A stretch of 64,000 bases of DNA from Galdieria sulphuraria (Eukaryota > Rhodophyta > Bangiophyceae > Galdieriales > Galdieriaceae), in contig NW_005178414.1 in NCBI RefSeq assembly GCF_000341285.1, forward strand, positions 25,228 to 89,227. The letters run 5' to 3'. Shown piece after piece: positions 1-11,374 of the stretch (positions are counted from its first letter, which is position 1; every line of letters starts with the position of its first letter). Position numbers and translations under genes: made by a program. The notes under the pieces were generated by a model. It saw only the letters and a list, made by a program, of their open reading frames with translations, searched no databases and had not been told where the DNA came from.

Positions 1-465
1 TTTTTGATAGATTTGGATAGTTGTACCCAATTGGTCTCTAAAATTGTGCAGTTATGTCGTAATCTTCAATTACAACGGGTATCTTGTCAAGGATTTGCGA
101 GTAAGTTGTACAGTAGTGCTCATCTACCGAAAGAAATAGTAGTAGAAAGAGCAGATTCCACTAGTAAGAGTTCAGCAGCTTTTCTAATAGCCTATCGTTC
201 TGGTATACTTGCAGTCAAATATTGTCACTCCAATTGGAAACCTCTTGTGTTGATATTAAGTAGAGACTTTGGTTTGATGTCGGTTGCTCAAATGTTGGAG
301 GTAATAAGAGTCGTTGGATAGATAAGGGAATCTCATATCTCTTTGTTGATGTCATAGGAAAACCTTTTTCGAGTTTATTTTTGTACTGATATGGATAAAG
401 TCTTTGAAATCAAAGATGCTTTGATACAAGCAAGTCAACAATGGCAAATGGAAAATAAATCTTGA
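1..465 (+). CDS. Hypothetical protein, C-terminal part (gene starts before the window)
   Basis: The reading frame is already open at base 1, so the N-terminus lies outside. Exons are 1-300 and 358-465. The intron 301-357 starts GTAATAAG and ends CATAG, and the frame continues exactly across it to a TGA at 463-465. About 135 residues are visible. The sequence has a hydrophobic strand-like segment (LVLILSRDFGL) followed by a short helical tail ending QWQMENKS. I do not recognise the family. The next gene begins 14 bases downstream on the same strand. The splice junction is well supported; function is unknown. Confidence 0.55.
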
Positions 466-479
466 ACTTTTTTCTTTGG

Positions 480-1578
480 ATGGAAACTCAAGATGTGGTT
501 GCTAAACATTATGATGAACTTGCTAGTGAAGATAGAGCAACTAGAAAGTCAAGTAAAATATTAAGTCTTCGTAACCTAAACAACTGGGTAAAAAGTGTTC
601 TCATTGCATTACATACGAGACCCGGTTATTCCGTCCTTGACTTGGCTTGTGGAAAAGGAGGAGACCTACAAAAGTGGCAAAGTCAACAAATCACTCAATA
701 TGTGGGATGTGATATTTCAAAAGAGTCGTTGAAAACTGCCCAACAGCGTTATCAACAACTCAAAAAGTGCACTTTTACTGCTCAGTTCTTGTGTGGTGAT
801 TGTTTTTCTTGTCGTTTAAGCCGTTATTTGGAACCCGATAGAAACTTTCACATAGTTAGTTGTCAATTCTCCATGCATTATGCTTTTAGTTGTGAAGAGA
901 AAGTGAGAAGATTGTTGGAAAATGTGACAGAGAGACTCGTAGCTGGTGGCTTCTTTATTGGTACGATACCTGATTCGAATGTTTTGGTGAGAAAGTTGCG
1001 TGCTTCTTCAGGCTTGGAGTTTGGTAACGAGTTTTATCGTGTTGTCTTTGATGATTCTTCAAGTAAAACATTTACGAAACCTTTTGGTATTCGATATCAT
1101 TTTTATTTGGAGTCTTCGGTGTTGGATATACCTGAATATTTAGTAGTTATGCCTGTATTTGAAAAACTTGCCAAAGGATATGGATTAGAGTTGCAGTTGG
1201 TTATGAACTTTCATGAATTTATTACCATGTATTTGTCAGCTGGTAGTCCTTTTATATCTTTATTTCATCGTATGAATATACTTCAAGATGGAGGTAAGAG
1301 AATTCTCCTCGTGACTAAATCAACTTTTGTGTTGTATAGGATTATCACCCGAGTTTTGGGATACTGCCTATTTATACACCGTATTTGCCATGAAGAAGCA
1401 AGGAGCTAGTCCTTGGTTAGGTTTGTCACCAGAATCCATTTCTTATGTAGACAATACAAGTTTTGAACGAAAAGTGATTGTTATGATGGACGATGAGGAA
1501 TTGGATTCGGAACGGATAACCTTTGTGGATAAAGAATGGAATGAAATGATTCCTAAACGAATCAAGCTGCAGAAATGA
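480..1578 (+). CDS. ABD1: mRNA cap guanine-N7 methyltransferase
   Basis: This enzyme transfers a methyl group from S-adenosylmethionine to N7 of the guanine cap on nuclear pre-mRNA. Exons are 480-1293 and 1340-1578 (46-bp intron), giving 350 residues. The SAM-binding motif is VLDLACGKGGDLQKW near residue 55. QFSMHYAF, near residue 130, is characteristic of the cap methyltransferase family. The C-terminus (FWDTAYLYTVFAMKKQ) is read only after splicing; the unspliced frame ends in unrelated residues, which supports the intron. The start is the first ATG in frame. It is a free-standing methyltransferase, as in yeast Abd1 and human RNMT, with no fused guanylyltransferase. Confidence is high. Confidence 0.93.
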
Positions 1579-1684
1579 TAATTTTTCCCGAATCGTCGAT
1601 GGGAATGAAGTAAGTTGGATAACTTCAACGTTTTTCTAATAAGGAAATCAGTTATTATTCATTCGTTTACTCTTTTCACGTTGG

Positions 1685-2017
1685 ATGAATTCTCACAAAG
1701 GCTCTTATTGGACTGTAACTGTCTTATCTTGTTCCGTGTTATCCGTTGCCTTGGGTTGGAGGAACTGGGAACTTTACAAGGAGTTGAAATATTTCCAAAC
1801 ACGTGCTCAAGAAGAAATAGGAAAAGTACAACAACAGCGTGATGAGAACCAAAGACGACTGAATGAATGGAAGCACAACTTGGACGCCCAAATAGACTCC
1901 CTTGTGGATGTTGTAGAAGAACAACAAGTACATACCACATCAGATAAAGTGAAAACCAAAGATGACTATAGACAACTTTTGAGACAATGGATAAAATCTT
2001 CTTTTGAACAACAATAA
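1685..2017 (+). CDS. Small single-pass membrane protein with coiled coil, unknown function
   Basis: A single-exon frame of 110 residues. Residues about 8-25 (WTVTVLSCSVLSVALGW) form one hydrophobic segment that could be a membrane anchor. A long charged helix with coiled-coil character follows (about residues 30-80, rich in E, Q, R, K). The architecture resembles small organelle or ER anchored assembly factors, but no family is recognised. The gene sits 106 bases after the cap methyltransferase stop and 67 bases before the next ATG, all on one strand. It is probably real, because the frame has normal composition and fills the gap between neighbours. Confidence 0.55.
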   Translation: MNSHKGSYWTVTVLSCSVLSVALGWRNWELYKELKYFQTRAQEEIGKVQQQRDENQRRLNEWKHNLDAQIDSLVDVVEEQQVHTTSDKVKTKDDYRQLLRQWIKSSFEQQ

Positions 2018-2084
2018 AAGCACACATTCTCTTTTGAGGGGAATAATTCTTCAAGTGGTTCGTTCCCACTTTTGTGTATCCACT

Positions 2085-4530
2085 ATGACTGCCAATGTTT
2101 TTGAAAACGAAGTACTTACTATGTTACGTAGTTCCTTCCGCAACTTGATCGAAGCTATAGACCTTGATATGATTTTGGATATGGAAGAGTGTTCGTTAGA
2201 CTTTCGTTTATGGCCTGAAAACGAGCTTTTGGAAACTTCTCGTTATGATATGGACAACGAAAGTAAAAGAGCGCTGGATACAGTTGTCAAGGAATTGTAA
2301 GTATAAGTCTGTTTCTGGTACTACTCTACTTAGATAAAGTTAGACTATCAAGTAGAAGAGTTGTACAGACCTTATTGACTTATGCTCTGGATCCTCCTCC
2401 ACCCAAGTGTTCACCTCAAGACAATAGAGTGAAAAAGTATCCCAAACTATCCGTTCAAATTCTAGTTTCTGTACCATCCGTTTTGAAAGTTTTGGCTGAA
2501 GATGAAGACTTGATGGCGAGTTTCTTTGCACGTCTACTTGGAGGTGGTGTTCCTGAAAACTCATCTCCAGAAGCCGCTTCCTATTCTTCCGTAGGTAACG
2601 GTACAGGCTCCGACGAAGAATGTTATGTTTCTTCAGAGTCTTCGGATGTTTCTCCAAAGTTGAGAGAGAAAAAGGATGGCACCAACGAAAAACTTGTATC
2701 CCAAACCAAACACGCCTTAACTTTATCATCACCTCCTTGGTTGGATGATGAACGCTCTAACCACTTTAACAAAATATTAGAAGCACTATTGGAATATCAA
2801 AAAGGCACAGCCTTATTGACGTTTGTAAGAAACTATGCATTTTCTAGGCTTCCTTATTGTGAAGATATGGATGAGCCTACTACTCTATTACATGCTTTAG
2901 TGAGAGGAATCCATTTGCGTTCTATTACAGAGTTGTTATTGAAAATGTTATCGACGGGGATTTCTCTTCGTTTATTTTCTTATTCATATGCTGGAGTCGA
3001 AGCATATGAAGATGAAAGAGAAGCCAGTAACTTGGATGAAGAATCAACTTGGAGTAGAGCTTATCTTCGTTTTCCTTTTGAAGAGGAAGTGGAACCTGAA
3101 GCAACAACATATAGTGTCGATAGTGATGTCGAAGAAGAAGAAAGTCAAGTGCTACAAGTTGGTTCTACAAACCCATCCTCCAAAAGAGAACAAACTTTAG
3201 AATGGCTATTTCAAAGTGATAATTGTATTCGACTAGTTCGCATTCTATTGCATCGATTGTATGTTGCTTTGTTACAAGATTTGCCTATCCATGAAAATAG
3301 TATAGAAAATAGTACAAATGTAACGGAACCTGGGAATGCTGTAGAAGTATTGCGTGCCATTAGTCGTGTATTAAGTCGTTTGGCTATCGTCAATTTACGT
3401 CTAACCGATGAAATGGACTCTTCTCAAGAAGTTGCTATACTTCATGACAAATCCAAAGGAGATTTATCCAGTGCATCTTCTTCTCAACCTATGGATGGAA
3501 AGCCACTCTCATCTTTGGAAAAAAAGCAAGATTATCGTAAATTGGAACCGGAAGCACATGTCATCGTAGATCATATGCTTCATATGTTGTACAAAGCTTA
3601 TGATCGATTATTTATGGAATGGGATTCCTCCAAGCGCATGGAATTCATAGCCCGACATTCCCAATTCTTAGCAGGAGTTCATTTTCTATTCGGTGCTGCA
3701 ACCAAAGTGTTGGCAGCTTTCTTGGATATTCGATTGGAATTGAATAACTGGGGAGAGCTTCCTCCTCTTATATCCGTATTGTTGAAATATGTAGAGTTTG
3801 CTGTGAATATGTTACAAATAGCACCTCAACAGCCATTGTTATATTTGGGCTCTTTATCGGAGAATCGAATCACCACATCTTGGGATCGTCCATCATCGTC
3901 TTGGTTAGGTTTACATCGATTGCAATTGGTCAAGTTTTTTACTGCTCTAGTTGGAGTTCCCCATATCGATGTACAAAGTGCTCTCGTACAAGCAGGTGAG
4001 TAGAGAATGGTTCAGTTGCCCATACTTGATATGAATTTTCAATAGAAGTGATAGCTCCCATCATTCAGTTGCTTTTCGACTATCCCAATCACAATGTGTT
4101 ACATTCCGAAATAGAACGTCTAGTCATTGCCATCATTCGAGGAAATACGGACTATGAACTGCGTCAGAATTTATTGGATGTTTTGGTTCCAAAAATATAT
4201 CAAGGTATTTCATATTTGTTGTAGAAAGTAAAAAACTTATCATGGCTTCTAGTGGCGGTAGATAGAAGAGAAGGAAAGATTGCTCCTTGGTTGTCCTATA
4301 TGGGACATGTCAAACGATTGGCAGAAGAATTGATATCTGCTTCTGCTACACAACCGAGTTTATGTCAAATGTTGAAGAGAAATAGTTGGTGGTCCACCTT
4401 TATGACGGTCAATAACAACAACAATTATAATAATATGTCTACCATAGTTGTTGGTCAATCCAAAGAAACCTCAAGTTTTGTAGATGAAGAAAGAAACGAA
4501 ACTTTGGATTCGTCATCTTCTTTGGTCTAA
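2085..4530 (+). CDS. SAPS-domain protein (PP6/Sit4 phosphatase regulatory subunit)
   Basis: SAPS proteins are regulatory subunits of the PP6/Sit4 protein phosphatase. Exons are 2085-2296, 2344-3995, 4046-4204 and 4253-4530 (introns 47, 50 and 48 bp), giving 766 residues. Family-like features are VLKVLAEDEDLMASFFARLL near residue 115, VIAPIIQLLFDYPNHNVLH in the exon 3 region, and APWLSYMGHVKRLAEEL near the C-terminus (SAPS proteins have a matching GYMGHL block there). Two low-complexity acidic or Ser-rich insertions lie around residues 140-180 and 310-340. The C-terminal tail is Asn/Ser-rich. The first splice (2296/2344) has several possible acceptors; the one chosen keeps the best SAPS match. 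The family call is from recognised blocks only. Confidence 0.75.
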
Positions 4531-4698
4531 CCAAACACAATATACGATGAAAAGAATAACTATGAAATATACAGGAAGAGATGCATGTTGTTGTGTGAAT
4601 AGTAAGAGAGTTATAACTCTCCATGGTGGGAATAATAGGAAAATAATGGTTGATGAACGAGTCAAAGGACAATATCATTGTTTGTTTTTATTCGCATC

Positions 4699-4718
4699 AT
4701 ATATATATATATATATAT
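4699..4718. repeat. (AT)10 microsatellite
   Basis: A perfect AT dinucleotide run in the 216-bp gap between two convergent genes (SAPS stop at 4530, F-box protein stop at 4747). It has no visible role beyond the shared 3' flank. Confidence 0.9.
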
Positions 4719-4746
4719 GAAACAACCAATTCAGAGAAAACGTTGA

Positions 4747-6313
4747 TTAAGAAAGAGGAGGATAAGAACGTTGCACTATACCAACAAGTCCTTTACCACT
4801 ATACTGGAGATAATGGCTTGAATAATCACAAGGAGGAATAAATATGATTCTTCGTTCTCCTTCCAAGGCAAGACCAGCTCTAATGAGTTTGACAATAATT
4901 AGCTTCCAAACAAAACAATACCCTACTGCACACTTACCTATTCCGATGAAGAAGATATTCAATAAATGCAAAATAACCTTCTTCATCTTCTCGAGTTTCA
5001 GGTTCAAAATAGAAACGTGCTGCATCAGGTAACACAAACGTTTCCAAATGAGATATATTGAATCGTCGTTCCACAATCAAAGTCTGTCCAAGACCATAAG
5101 GAATCAAGGGATTGCCTCCGAATTGATGTGCACGCAAATTGCAGATAAACCTACCAGTCTTCTGAAGACGGCAACAATAATACGGCATCTGATTCAAACG
5201 AGGGAAAAGCAACATCCATCTTCTGCTATAATTCTCCTCCAAAGGCATGTCGCCAGTCACCAAGGCCCAAGCACTCTCATCCCATTCAAGTGAACGCCAA
5301 CGACTCAAACATTGCTCTTTCCAAAGACTTTCATCGCTACAAAACTCGTACCACTTCTTGCACACACGACGAGCCCTTCCAAGATCATCCGCTTCGAGAA
5401 AACGAAGAATAAGTCTAACGATATCATCAGGTAAAAAGGAGAAAGGTTGTAAACATAAAAAACTCGAACAAGTGGAGTCCCAATGCTTCTTTAAACACAC
5501 ACAGCTGTCACTTTCTGTACAAACAGAACCACTTTCACGCAATTGACTTTGATTCTGACGAGCATAAGAAGAAGATACAACTAATAACGTTCTCAGACGA
5601 TCTCTAATAAAACTACAAGAGCCAGTTGCTAATGAAGGCTTCGAATCCACACATGCAACGATCCCTTGCAATTCTGATAAAATAAAAGACACAGAATCGG
5701 GTGACTCTACAAACTGGGTTTCATCCAACTCTTGAAAACTTTCATCTTCCCTATCTTCACAAAGCTCCCGTTGATGTAAAAAGCGGTCAAGGGATAACTG
5801 TTCAGAATACGGATGACTTAATCTTTGGGCTTGATATGAAAGGTCACAGCTTTCTAAATCCATCTTCTCTCTTGAAGTGCAATCTACGTCATTCACTAGG
5901 AATTCAATGAGTAAAGAAGTTTAGGATATTTAAAAAAACCTACCGTCGATAGGTGAGTGTTCGACTACGCCACTTTGTGAAATGTTTCCAAGGGTCAAGG
6001 GGGGGTATTGTGAACTCGTCGCACAATCTCTCACTCTCCTTTCCGGCGCTGTAAGTCCTTCTTCATCCAAATTACTCTCACAACACTCGTTCAAACAAGG
6101 CTGAGCTTCTTGTAACTGTTCTAGTGTCGACACTTGATTTTCAGGTATGCGTCGAAAATGGCGAAAGAATAGAGGACGTTGCGGCACACGTCTGGAGCTT
6201 TGCCTTCGGTGTGGAAAACAAACTCTAGGGAAAATAGCTTCCAAAGCTACTCTATCAGCACAACCTCTCAACGGAGTACCCTCCCCGTAGGAGGTGTTCT
6301 GCTCCTTCTGCAT
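4747..6313 (-). CDS. F-box protein with SPOC-like C-terminal domain
   Basis: Exons on the minus strand are 6313-5944, 5895-4938 and 4879-4747 (introns 48 and 58 bp), giving 486 residues. The N-terminal 270 residues are polar and probably disordered. An F-box follows at about 276-320 (FLPDDIVRLILRFLEADDLG, then RRVCKKWYEFCSDESLWKEQ). F-boxes bind Skp1 in SCF ubiquitin ligases. The last 130 residues contain LRAHQFGGNP, TLIVERRFNISHLETFV, FIEYLLHRNRAGLAL and RIIFIPPCDYSSHYL in that order. The order and spacing resemble the SPOC fold of Spen/SHARP and PHF3 family proteins (G/R-rich strand, LPP/FPP signature, YL...AG). The last exon completes this domain, so the splice is functionally supported. 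The F-box call is firm; the SPOC call is pattern recognition. Confidence 0.8.
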
Positions 6314-7422
6314 GAAAAATCCCCTCTAGCGGCTTAATTTCTCGAAACGACTACTCTACTTGGACAACTCACTCGGCCTCAATGAGGGTCCCTCGAAATC
6401 TAAAAGTTTTACATGAAATCAGCACAGGTCATTTGTATTAGTTTCGTAAAGGAAACTGACCTAAATCATTTTTCAAAGTTCTGCTTTAAACCATTCAAAA
6501 CGGTTCTCAAATAAACAGGGATAAATGAAGATTGCTTGGAATTTAAAAATATGTTTCAAAAACAAATCAATAAAACTGTAAACAAACTCGAACTTTTTAT
6601 CACGAAGACTACAATAGGTTCAGTGGTTCTCTCAAAAAAAAGATTGAAGTAGAGAAAAAAACAGCACTTTACACAATACCTTATAAAGCTGTTTCCCTTC
6701 TTTTGGGGTTGCTTTAGCATCTTAACGCAAAAACAAAAACAGACAAAAAATAATTTGCAATATCTCTTTAAATATTGCATTCAACTTGGTAAAAAGCGTT
6801 TTCAAGATCGCAAGATAGCAAATGAGTTTGAAGTGAAATATCTCGTGTTTCTCAATAAAGAAAACTAGAAGACTGTCCGGACAGACAAGCACATCGTAAA
6901 TAAAAAATAAATTAGAAAACAAGGTCAAAAAGAAAATGAAAAGAGACTTTAAAAATTCCGAAAAAAAATTAATTGCATAAAGAAATACTGAGCAGTTCAA
7001 TTTTGAAACACATAGTTTCGATATTGCGATTTCATACCTAGTCGATGTTCGTAATTGGACATTTTCTTTGTTGAAAAATCATAAAAATCCTTCAATTAGT
7101 TAATTTTCCGAGCTCGGAACAAATAAACTTTTAATTAATTCTTTTGATATTGAATAAGAAAGGTATTTCTTTAGAAATGGTATCTGAAATTATCGAAAAT
7201 TATTCATTATCTTTAATTTGTATTGAAAAATACATGACTTCTTTAAATAGGTTTTGAGTAGCATGAAATTTTTGCCTCTTAACTTATTTTTCTCTTGAAA
7301 AATAAATGCTTCTTGTAGCTTCTTAATTTATGACAACTTTTAACGTAGTTCAATCTTTAGACTGATGATTTCAGTGTTTTGCGACAAATTTATATTTTAG
7401 CATATAATTTTTCCTGCCCAGA
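6314..7422. other. Gene-free AT-rich intergenic region
   Basis: About 1.1 kb between two divergently transcribed genes (F-box protein on minus, ankyrin-BTB on plus). Only short, low-complexity Phe/Lys-rich frames occur, with no splice-supported coding. Two perfect palindromes stand out: CTGTCCGGACAG at 6873-6884 and TTCCGAGCTCGGAA at 7106-7119. It probably holds both promoters. I see no RNA gene in it. Confidence 0.5.
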
Positions 7423-9254
7423 ATGTCTGGTGTAATGGTTTCTTCAGACATTGCTCCAGATGATCTTGAGTTTCGAAAACTTTTGGAGTTTGATGTTGAT
7501 GACTTTTGGGAGAACCAAGAAACAGAAAGTGAACGCAGCTCGTTAGACGAGAACGAATACGATGAAGAAACTTCGATATATACATATGCGTCACTTCAAG
7601 CACTGTTAAGGAAGCAGGGCTTGGTACCTTCAGATGTTGATACTGTCAATTGGACTGTGAAGGGTCAAACCATTTTCCAACTTTGTAGAATTGGTGACAT
7701 TGAAAGTGTTCAAGCACTTGTTCAAAAAGGTGTTGAACTCAACGTGAGGGATGCTTGGGATGCCACGCCTCTTTATTATAGTTGCCTCTGTGGTCACGTT
7801 GGTAAGCTTTAAACGACTTTTGTATTTTAAATTATTATATTCTGTTATGAGGTTTGGTTCGCTATTTGTTGGAGCAAGGTGCCGTCTGTGACGTGGACAC
7901 TTTTGATGGAGAACGTTGTTATTATGCGGCACTGAACAAAGACATTCGAGATACTTTGCTAGCTTTTCGAGGACAGGTCAGCACAATTGGCTTCCTTTAT
8001 TTTCGATGAGGAGACACGTAATTTTTTTAGGTTTTACCACGTGGTGAAGATCAATTCTCTGGATATTTGAGAAGAGTTTTTGAGAGTCTTCAACAATGGG
8101 GAGAAGACAGTGATGCTGATATTTATTTTGAAATATTTGGCAACCAGGTGTATGCTCATCGCATTGTTTTAGCCACAAGGTGTCCCTATTTTGAAGAACT
8201 TATTCAAAAACGTTGGAGGTTTAAACGTCGCATAAAATTGAAGCATCCTTTGTTGAGTTTTCGTGCATTCTATGCTCTTGTAAAATACCTGTATACTGCA
8301 TCTTTGGATCTTTCGGAGGAAGATACTTCAGCATTTTTAGCTTTATGTCGACAATGTCGTTTAGAAGGACTCCAAAAAGCTATTCTAAGAGAGTTGAATA
8401 TTGCTGAAGCTAAAAGAGAAATGAAACATCGTGTTTTAGCGAAAATTACAGCTGGTGGTGGAGACAGTCTTCGCATTCTTATTTACGGAAACAAACATTT
8501 GAACAGTTTGCATGAAGATTTTTCTAAACTTGGTTTGAAGCTGTTAGATGTATCCAAAGAGTTTTCCGAGTTTGATGGAGATATGGAAAGTTGTTTGGAA
8601 TGGTTTCATGCTTGTCCAGGGAATCTCTATGCTGATGTAATATTAAAAGTACAGCAACGATTTTTATTTTGTCATCGATTTGTGTTGATGAGAAGTGAAT
8701 ACTTTAAAGGCTTACAGAGTTTTCGGAAAGATTATAATACAGATATGAGTAGTTATGAGGCTTGGACTTTGGATGAGTTGGATCCATTTATACTTTCTCA
8801 TGTTTTATATTATTTGTATTGTGAACGGTTGTTCATAGGGAATGAATTGTCGACACAAATGGTTGTTGATATTTTAGATGCTGGAGAAATGTTACTAGTA
8901 CCAGGAATCAAAGAGAGTTGTGCATCTTTATTAATACAAAATTTGTCATGTGAGAATGCCGTCAGTTTATTGGAAATAGCAGAGACTTTTTCTTTGAGTT
9001 CTCTGCGGGCTGCCTGTTGCCTTATTATAGCAGCAGATTTTTGGGATCTTGTTCGGCCAAGTAAAGAAGGGGATGAGTTTACCGATCTATTATCTCGTCT
9101 TGAACCCTATGCAGCTCGCTCCATTGTAGAAGATGTTCGTGAGTCAGCAGTAGCGCTTGGCGGTTCAGAAGACCGAACATTCGATGAGAGAGAAGAGTTG
9201 GGAGAGCGATTGGATGCGGTTTTCGAATTGTTGGGCTTTACGGATTTGGCATAA
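7423..9254 (+). CDS. Ankyrin repeat and double BTB/POZ protein (ABTB1-like)
   Basis: Exons are 7423-7801, 7852-7976 and 8031-9254 (introns 50 and 54 bp), giving 575 residues. Ankyrin-type repeats lie around residues 75-165 (ATPLYYSCLCGHVG, then LVRYLLEQGAVCDV, spliced across intron 1). The first BTB domain begins near residue 210 (DADIYFEIFGNQVYAHRIVL). The second begins near residue 370 (YADVILKVQQRFLFCHRFVL) and carries its own HR-V-L core. Ankyrin plus two BTB domains is the architecture of ABTB1/BPOZ, typically a Cullin-3 adaptor or elongation-factor partner. The substrate here is unknown. The N-terminal 60 residues are acidic. The start is the first ATG of the frame. Confidence 0.82.
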
Positions 9255-9312
9255 TGGATTTCTACGTAATGAACTGTGTTTGATAATAAAATTAACACAA
9301 CTATTATATAGT

Positions 9313-9792
9313 ATGGCTGTACCTAGAAGACGCAATACCAGCAGTCAGGTCAAAGTAGCTTTGCTCGTATGCACAGTTACTTTTTTTGCGATGGGTATCT
9401 TTGCCTATATTTGTTTTCGTGGGTTGGAGTTGTGGTTCAGTACCACTATGAGCTTTCAAAATACGCAAGTTTATTTGTTATCGGATGACAACTTTGATAA
9501 ATTTTTGGACAACGCAGAAAGGGATGTACTGATAACTTTCTATGCGCCGTGGTGCCCATACTGTAGAGGATTGAAGCCGGAACTAATAAAGTTTGCTGAA
9601 CAGGAAAGGTCGAGAGTATTTTGTGCAGCAGTAGATGTCACTCAAAGTGAATCTTTGGCTTCGAGGTACCATATTGAATCTTTGCCAACTATCATGTGGT
9701 TCCATAGAGATGATAAAGAGCACCCTGTAATATTTGAAAAGAAAAGAAGAGATATAACTGGCTTAGTTGCCTTTATGAAGGAGAATATGTAA
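9313..9792 (+). CDS. Membrane-anchored thioredoxin-domain protein
   Basis: A single exon of 159 residues. A basic N-terminus is followed by a membrane segment at about residues 14-36 ([20 protein letters not shown]). A thioredoxin fold follows, with active site [14 protein letters not shown] near residue 80 (CPYC) and the cis-proline motif SLPT near residue 125. The CPYC active site resembles PDI/TMX-type or glutaredoxin-like oxidoreductases rather than the CGPC of soluble thioredoxins. It likely acts as a thiol oxidoreductase facing the ER or another organelle lumen (inference). Start: the frame extends further upstream, but the ATG at 9313 directly precedes the anchor and lies after the stop of the previous gene. 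Confidence 0.8.
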   Translation: MAVPRRRNTSSQVKVALLVCTVTFFAMGIFAYICFRGLELWFSTTMSFQNTQVYLLSDDNFDKFLDNAERDVLITFYAPWCPYCRGLKPELIKFAEQERSRVFCAAVDVTQSESLASRYHIESLPTIMWFHRDDKEHPVIFEKKRRDITGLVAFMKENM

Positions 9793-9835
9793 CAGTGGGT
9801 TCAAAAGAAATGTGGAGATTTTATTTTCCAGGAGA

Positions 9836-11322
9836 ATGCACAAATCCAACCATCTTATGCTGTTTAGTTATTCACTTTTGTCTTTTCAAAACTCTTATGC
9901 TTTGTGTAAAAAGTGCAACAAGGTTATAAAAGGTAATTTACGTGTATTTTTGAGTAGACAAAAGAAGAAGGAGTCTTTCAGAGCGGTGTTTTTGGCAGCT
10001 AATACCAAAGACTTGTCTCCCGTAGCTCCGGTGCAGACCCAAGCTTGGAGTGAAAGTGAAACTACTAAAGTACACAAGAAAATTGTCCTTTTAGGCTCTA
10101 CTGGTTCTATTGGAACACAAACTTTGGAAATTGTGGATGCTTGTTCAGAAAATTTCCAAGTGGTGGGTCTGGCTTGTGGAGGCTCACGTTTGGATCAGTT
10201 TGTGTCTCAGATTCGTAAATATCGGCCGAAGATTGTTGCAGTATTTGATACTACCCAATTACAAAGGCTGCATACTTTGTTAAAGGACTTGGACTATGAT
10301 TGTCAAATAGGTGGTGGTGAACAAGGCTTGGTTGATTGTGCTTGCTTCCCAGAAAGTGACTTGGTTGTGACTGGAATTGTGGGTTGTGCTGGTCTTATTC
10401 CAACAGTGGCTGCCATAAAAGCAGGAAAGGACATTTGTTTGGCAAATAAAGAGACTTTGATAGCTGGAGGTCCTGTAATTGCTCCTTTGGTGGAAAAACA
10501 CCGAGTCAATGTCTTACCTGCAGATTCGGAGCACTCTGCAATTTTCCAATGCTTGCAAGGAGTACCAAGTGGTGCCCTATCCAAGATCATTTTGACTGCA
10601 TCAGGTGGAGGTGAGCTAAGAAGAATTGATCATTCGACATGTTTTGAACTGTTTCTTTAGCATTTCGAGACACACCATTAGAAGACTTACATTACGTTAC
10701 TCTAAACGATGCTTTGAAACATCCCAATTGGACTATGGGAGCTAAGATAACTATCGATTCCGCCACTTTAATGAACAAAGGATTAGAAGTTATTGAAGCG
10801 CATTTCCTATTCGGTACAGCATACGACAATATTCAAGTAGTCATTCACCCTCAAAGTATTGTTCATTCGATGATAGAGTTATGTGATACTTCTGTAATTG
10901 CACAAATGGGATGGCCGGATATGCGTCTTCCTTTATTATATGCGATGAGCTGGCCACATCGTCTCTTTCTGCCTTACTCTTCTCTTGACTTGGTTAAAGT
11001 AGGCACACTCTCTTTTAAGGAACCTGACAGAAACAAATATCCTTGTCTAGATTTGGCTTATGAAGCAGGGAAGAGAGGTGGAACAATGCCTGCAGTATTG
11101 AATGCTGCAAATGAAGAAGCTGTCTTCAGATTTAGAAACAATGAAATCAGTTATCTTGAAATAGCAAAAGTTATTGAACATACAATGAGTCATCATGAGA
11201 CTGGACTATTCGTTGAGCGTCCCTCATTGGACGATATATTATACGCAGATCAATGGGCACGCAAAACTGCTCGAGACTTTTCTCCAAAGCTTCATTTCAT
11301 GAAACATTCCGCCGTTGCTTAA
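9836..11322 (+). CDS. DXR: 1-deoxy-D-xylulose 5-phosphate reductoisomerase, plastid-targeted
   Basis: DXR catalyses the NADPH-dependent rearrangement and reduction of DXP to 2-C-methyl-D-erythritol 4-phosphate in the plastid MEP isoprenoid pathway. Exons are 9836-10610 and 10661-11322 (50-bp intron), giving 478 residues. The NADPH motif is [15 protein letters not shown] near residue 85. [11 protein letters not shown] and [16 protein letters not shown] are family motifs carrying metal-binding Asp and Glu. The intron splits ASGG/AFRDTP, and splicing restores the family sequence ASGGAFRDTP. Metal and substrate contacts continue in [18 protein letters not shown]. The first 75 residues are hydrophobic then basic and Ser-rich, consistent with a plastid targeting presequence. 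The ATG is 43 bases after the thioredoxin gene stop. Confidence 0.96.
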
Positions 11323-11374
11323 TATGGATAATTTTTTTTTCAAAATGATATTGTTTTGTATATTTTTATATGAG

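Noticed and set aside
1443-1628. Antisense frame over the cap methyltransferase 3' end
   Set aside because: It is a shadow of the real coding strand with no start context or family.
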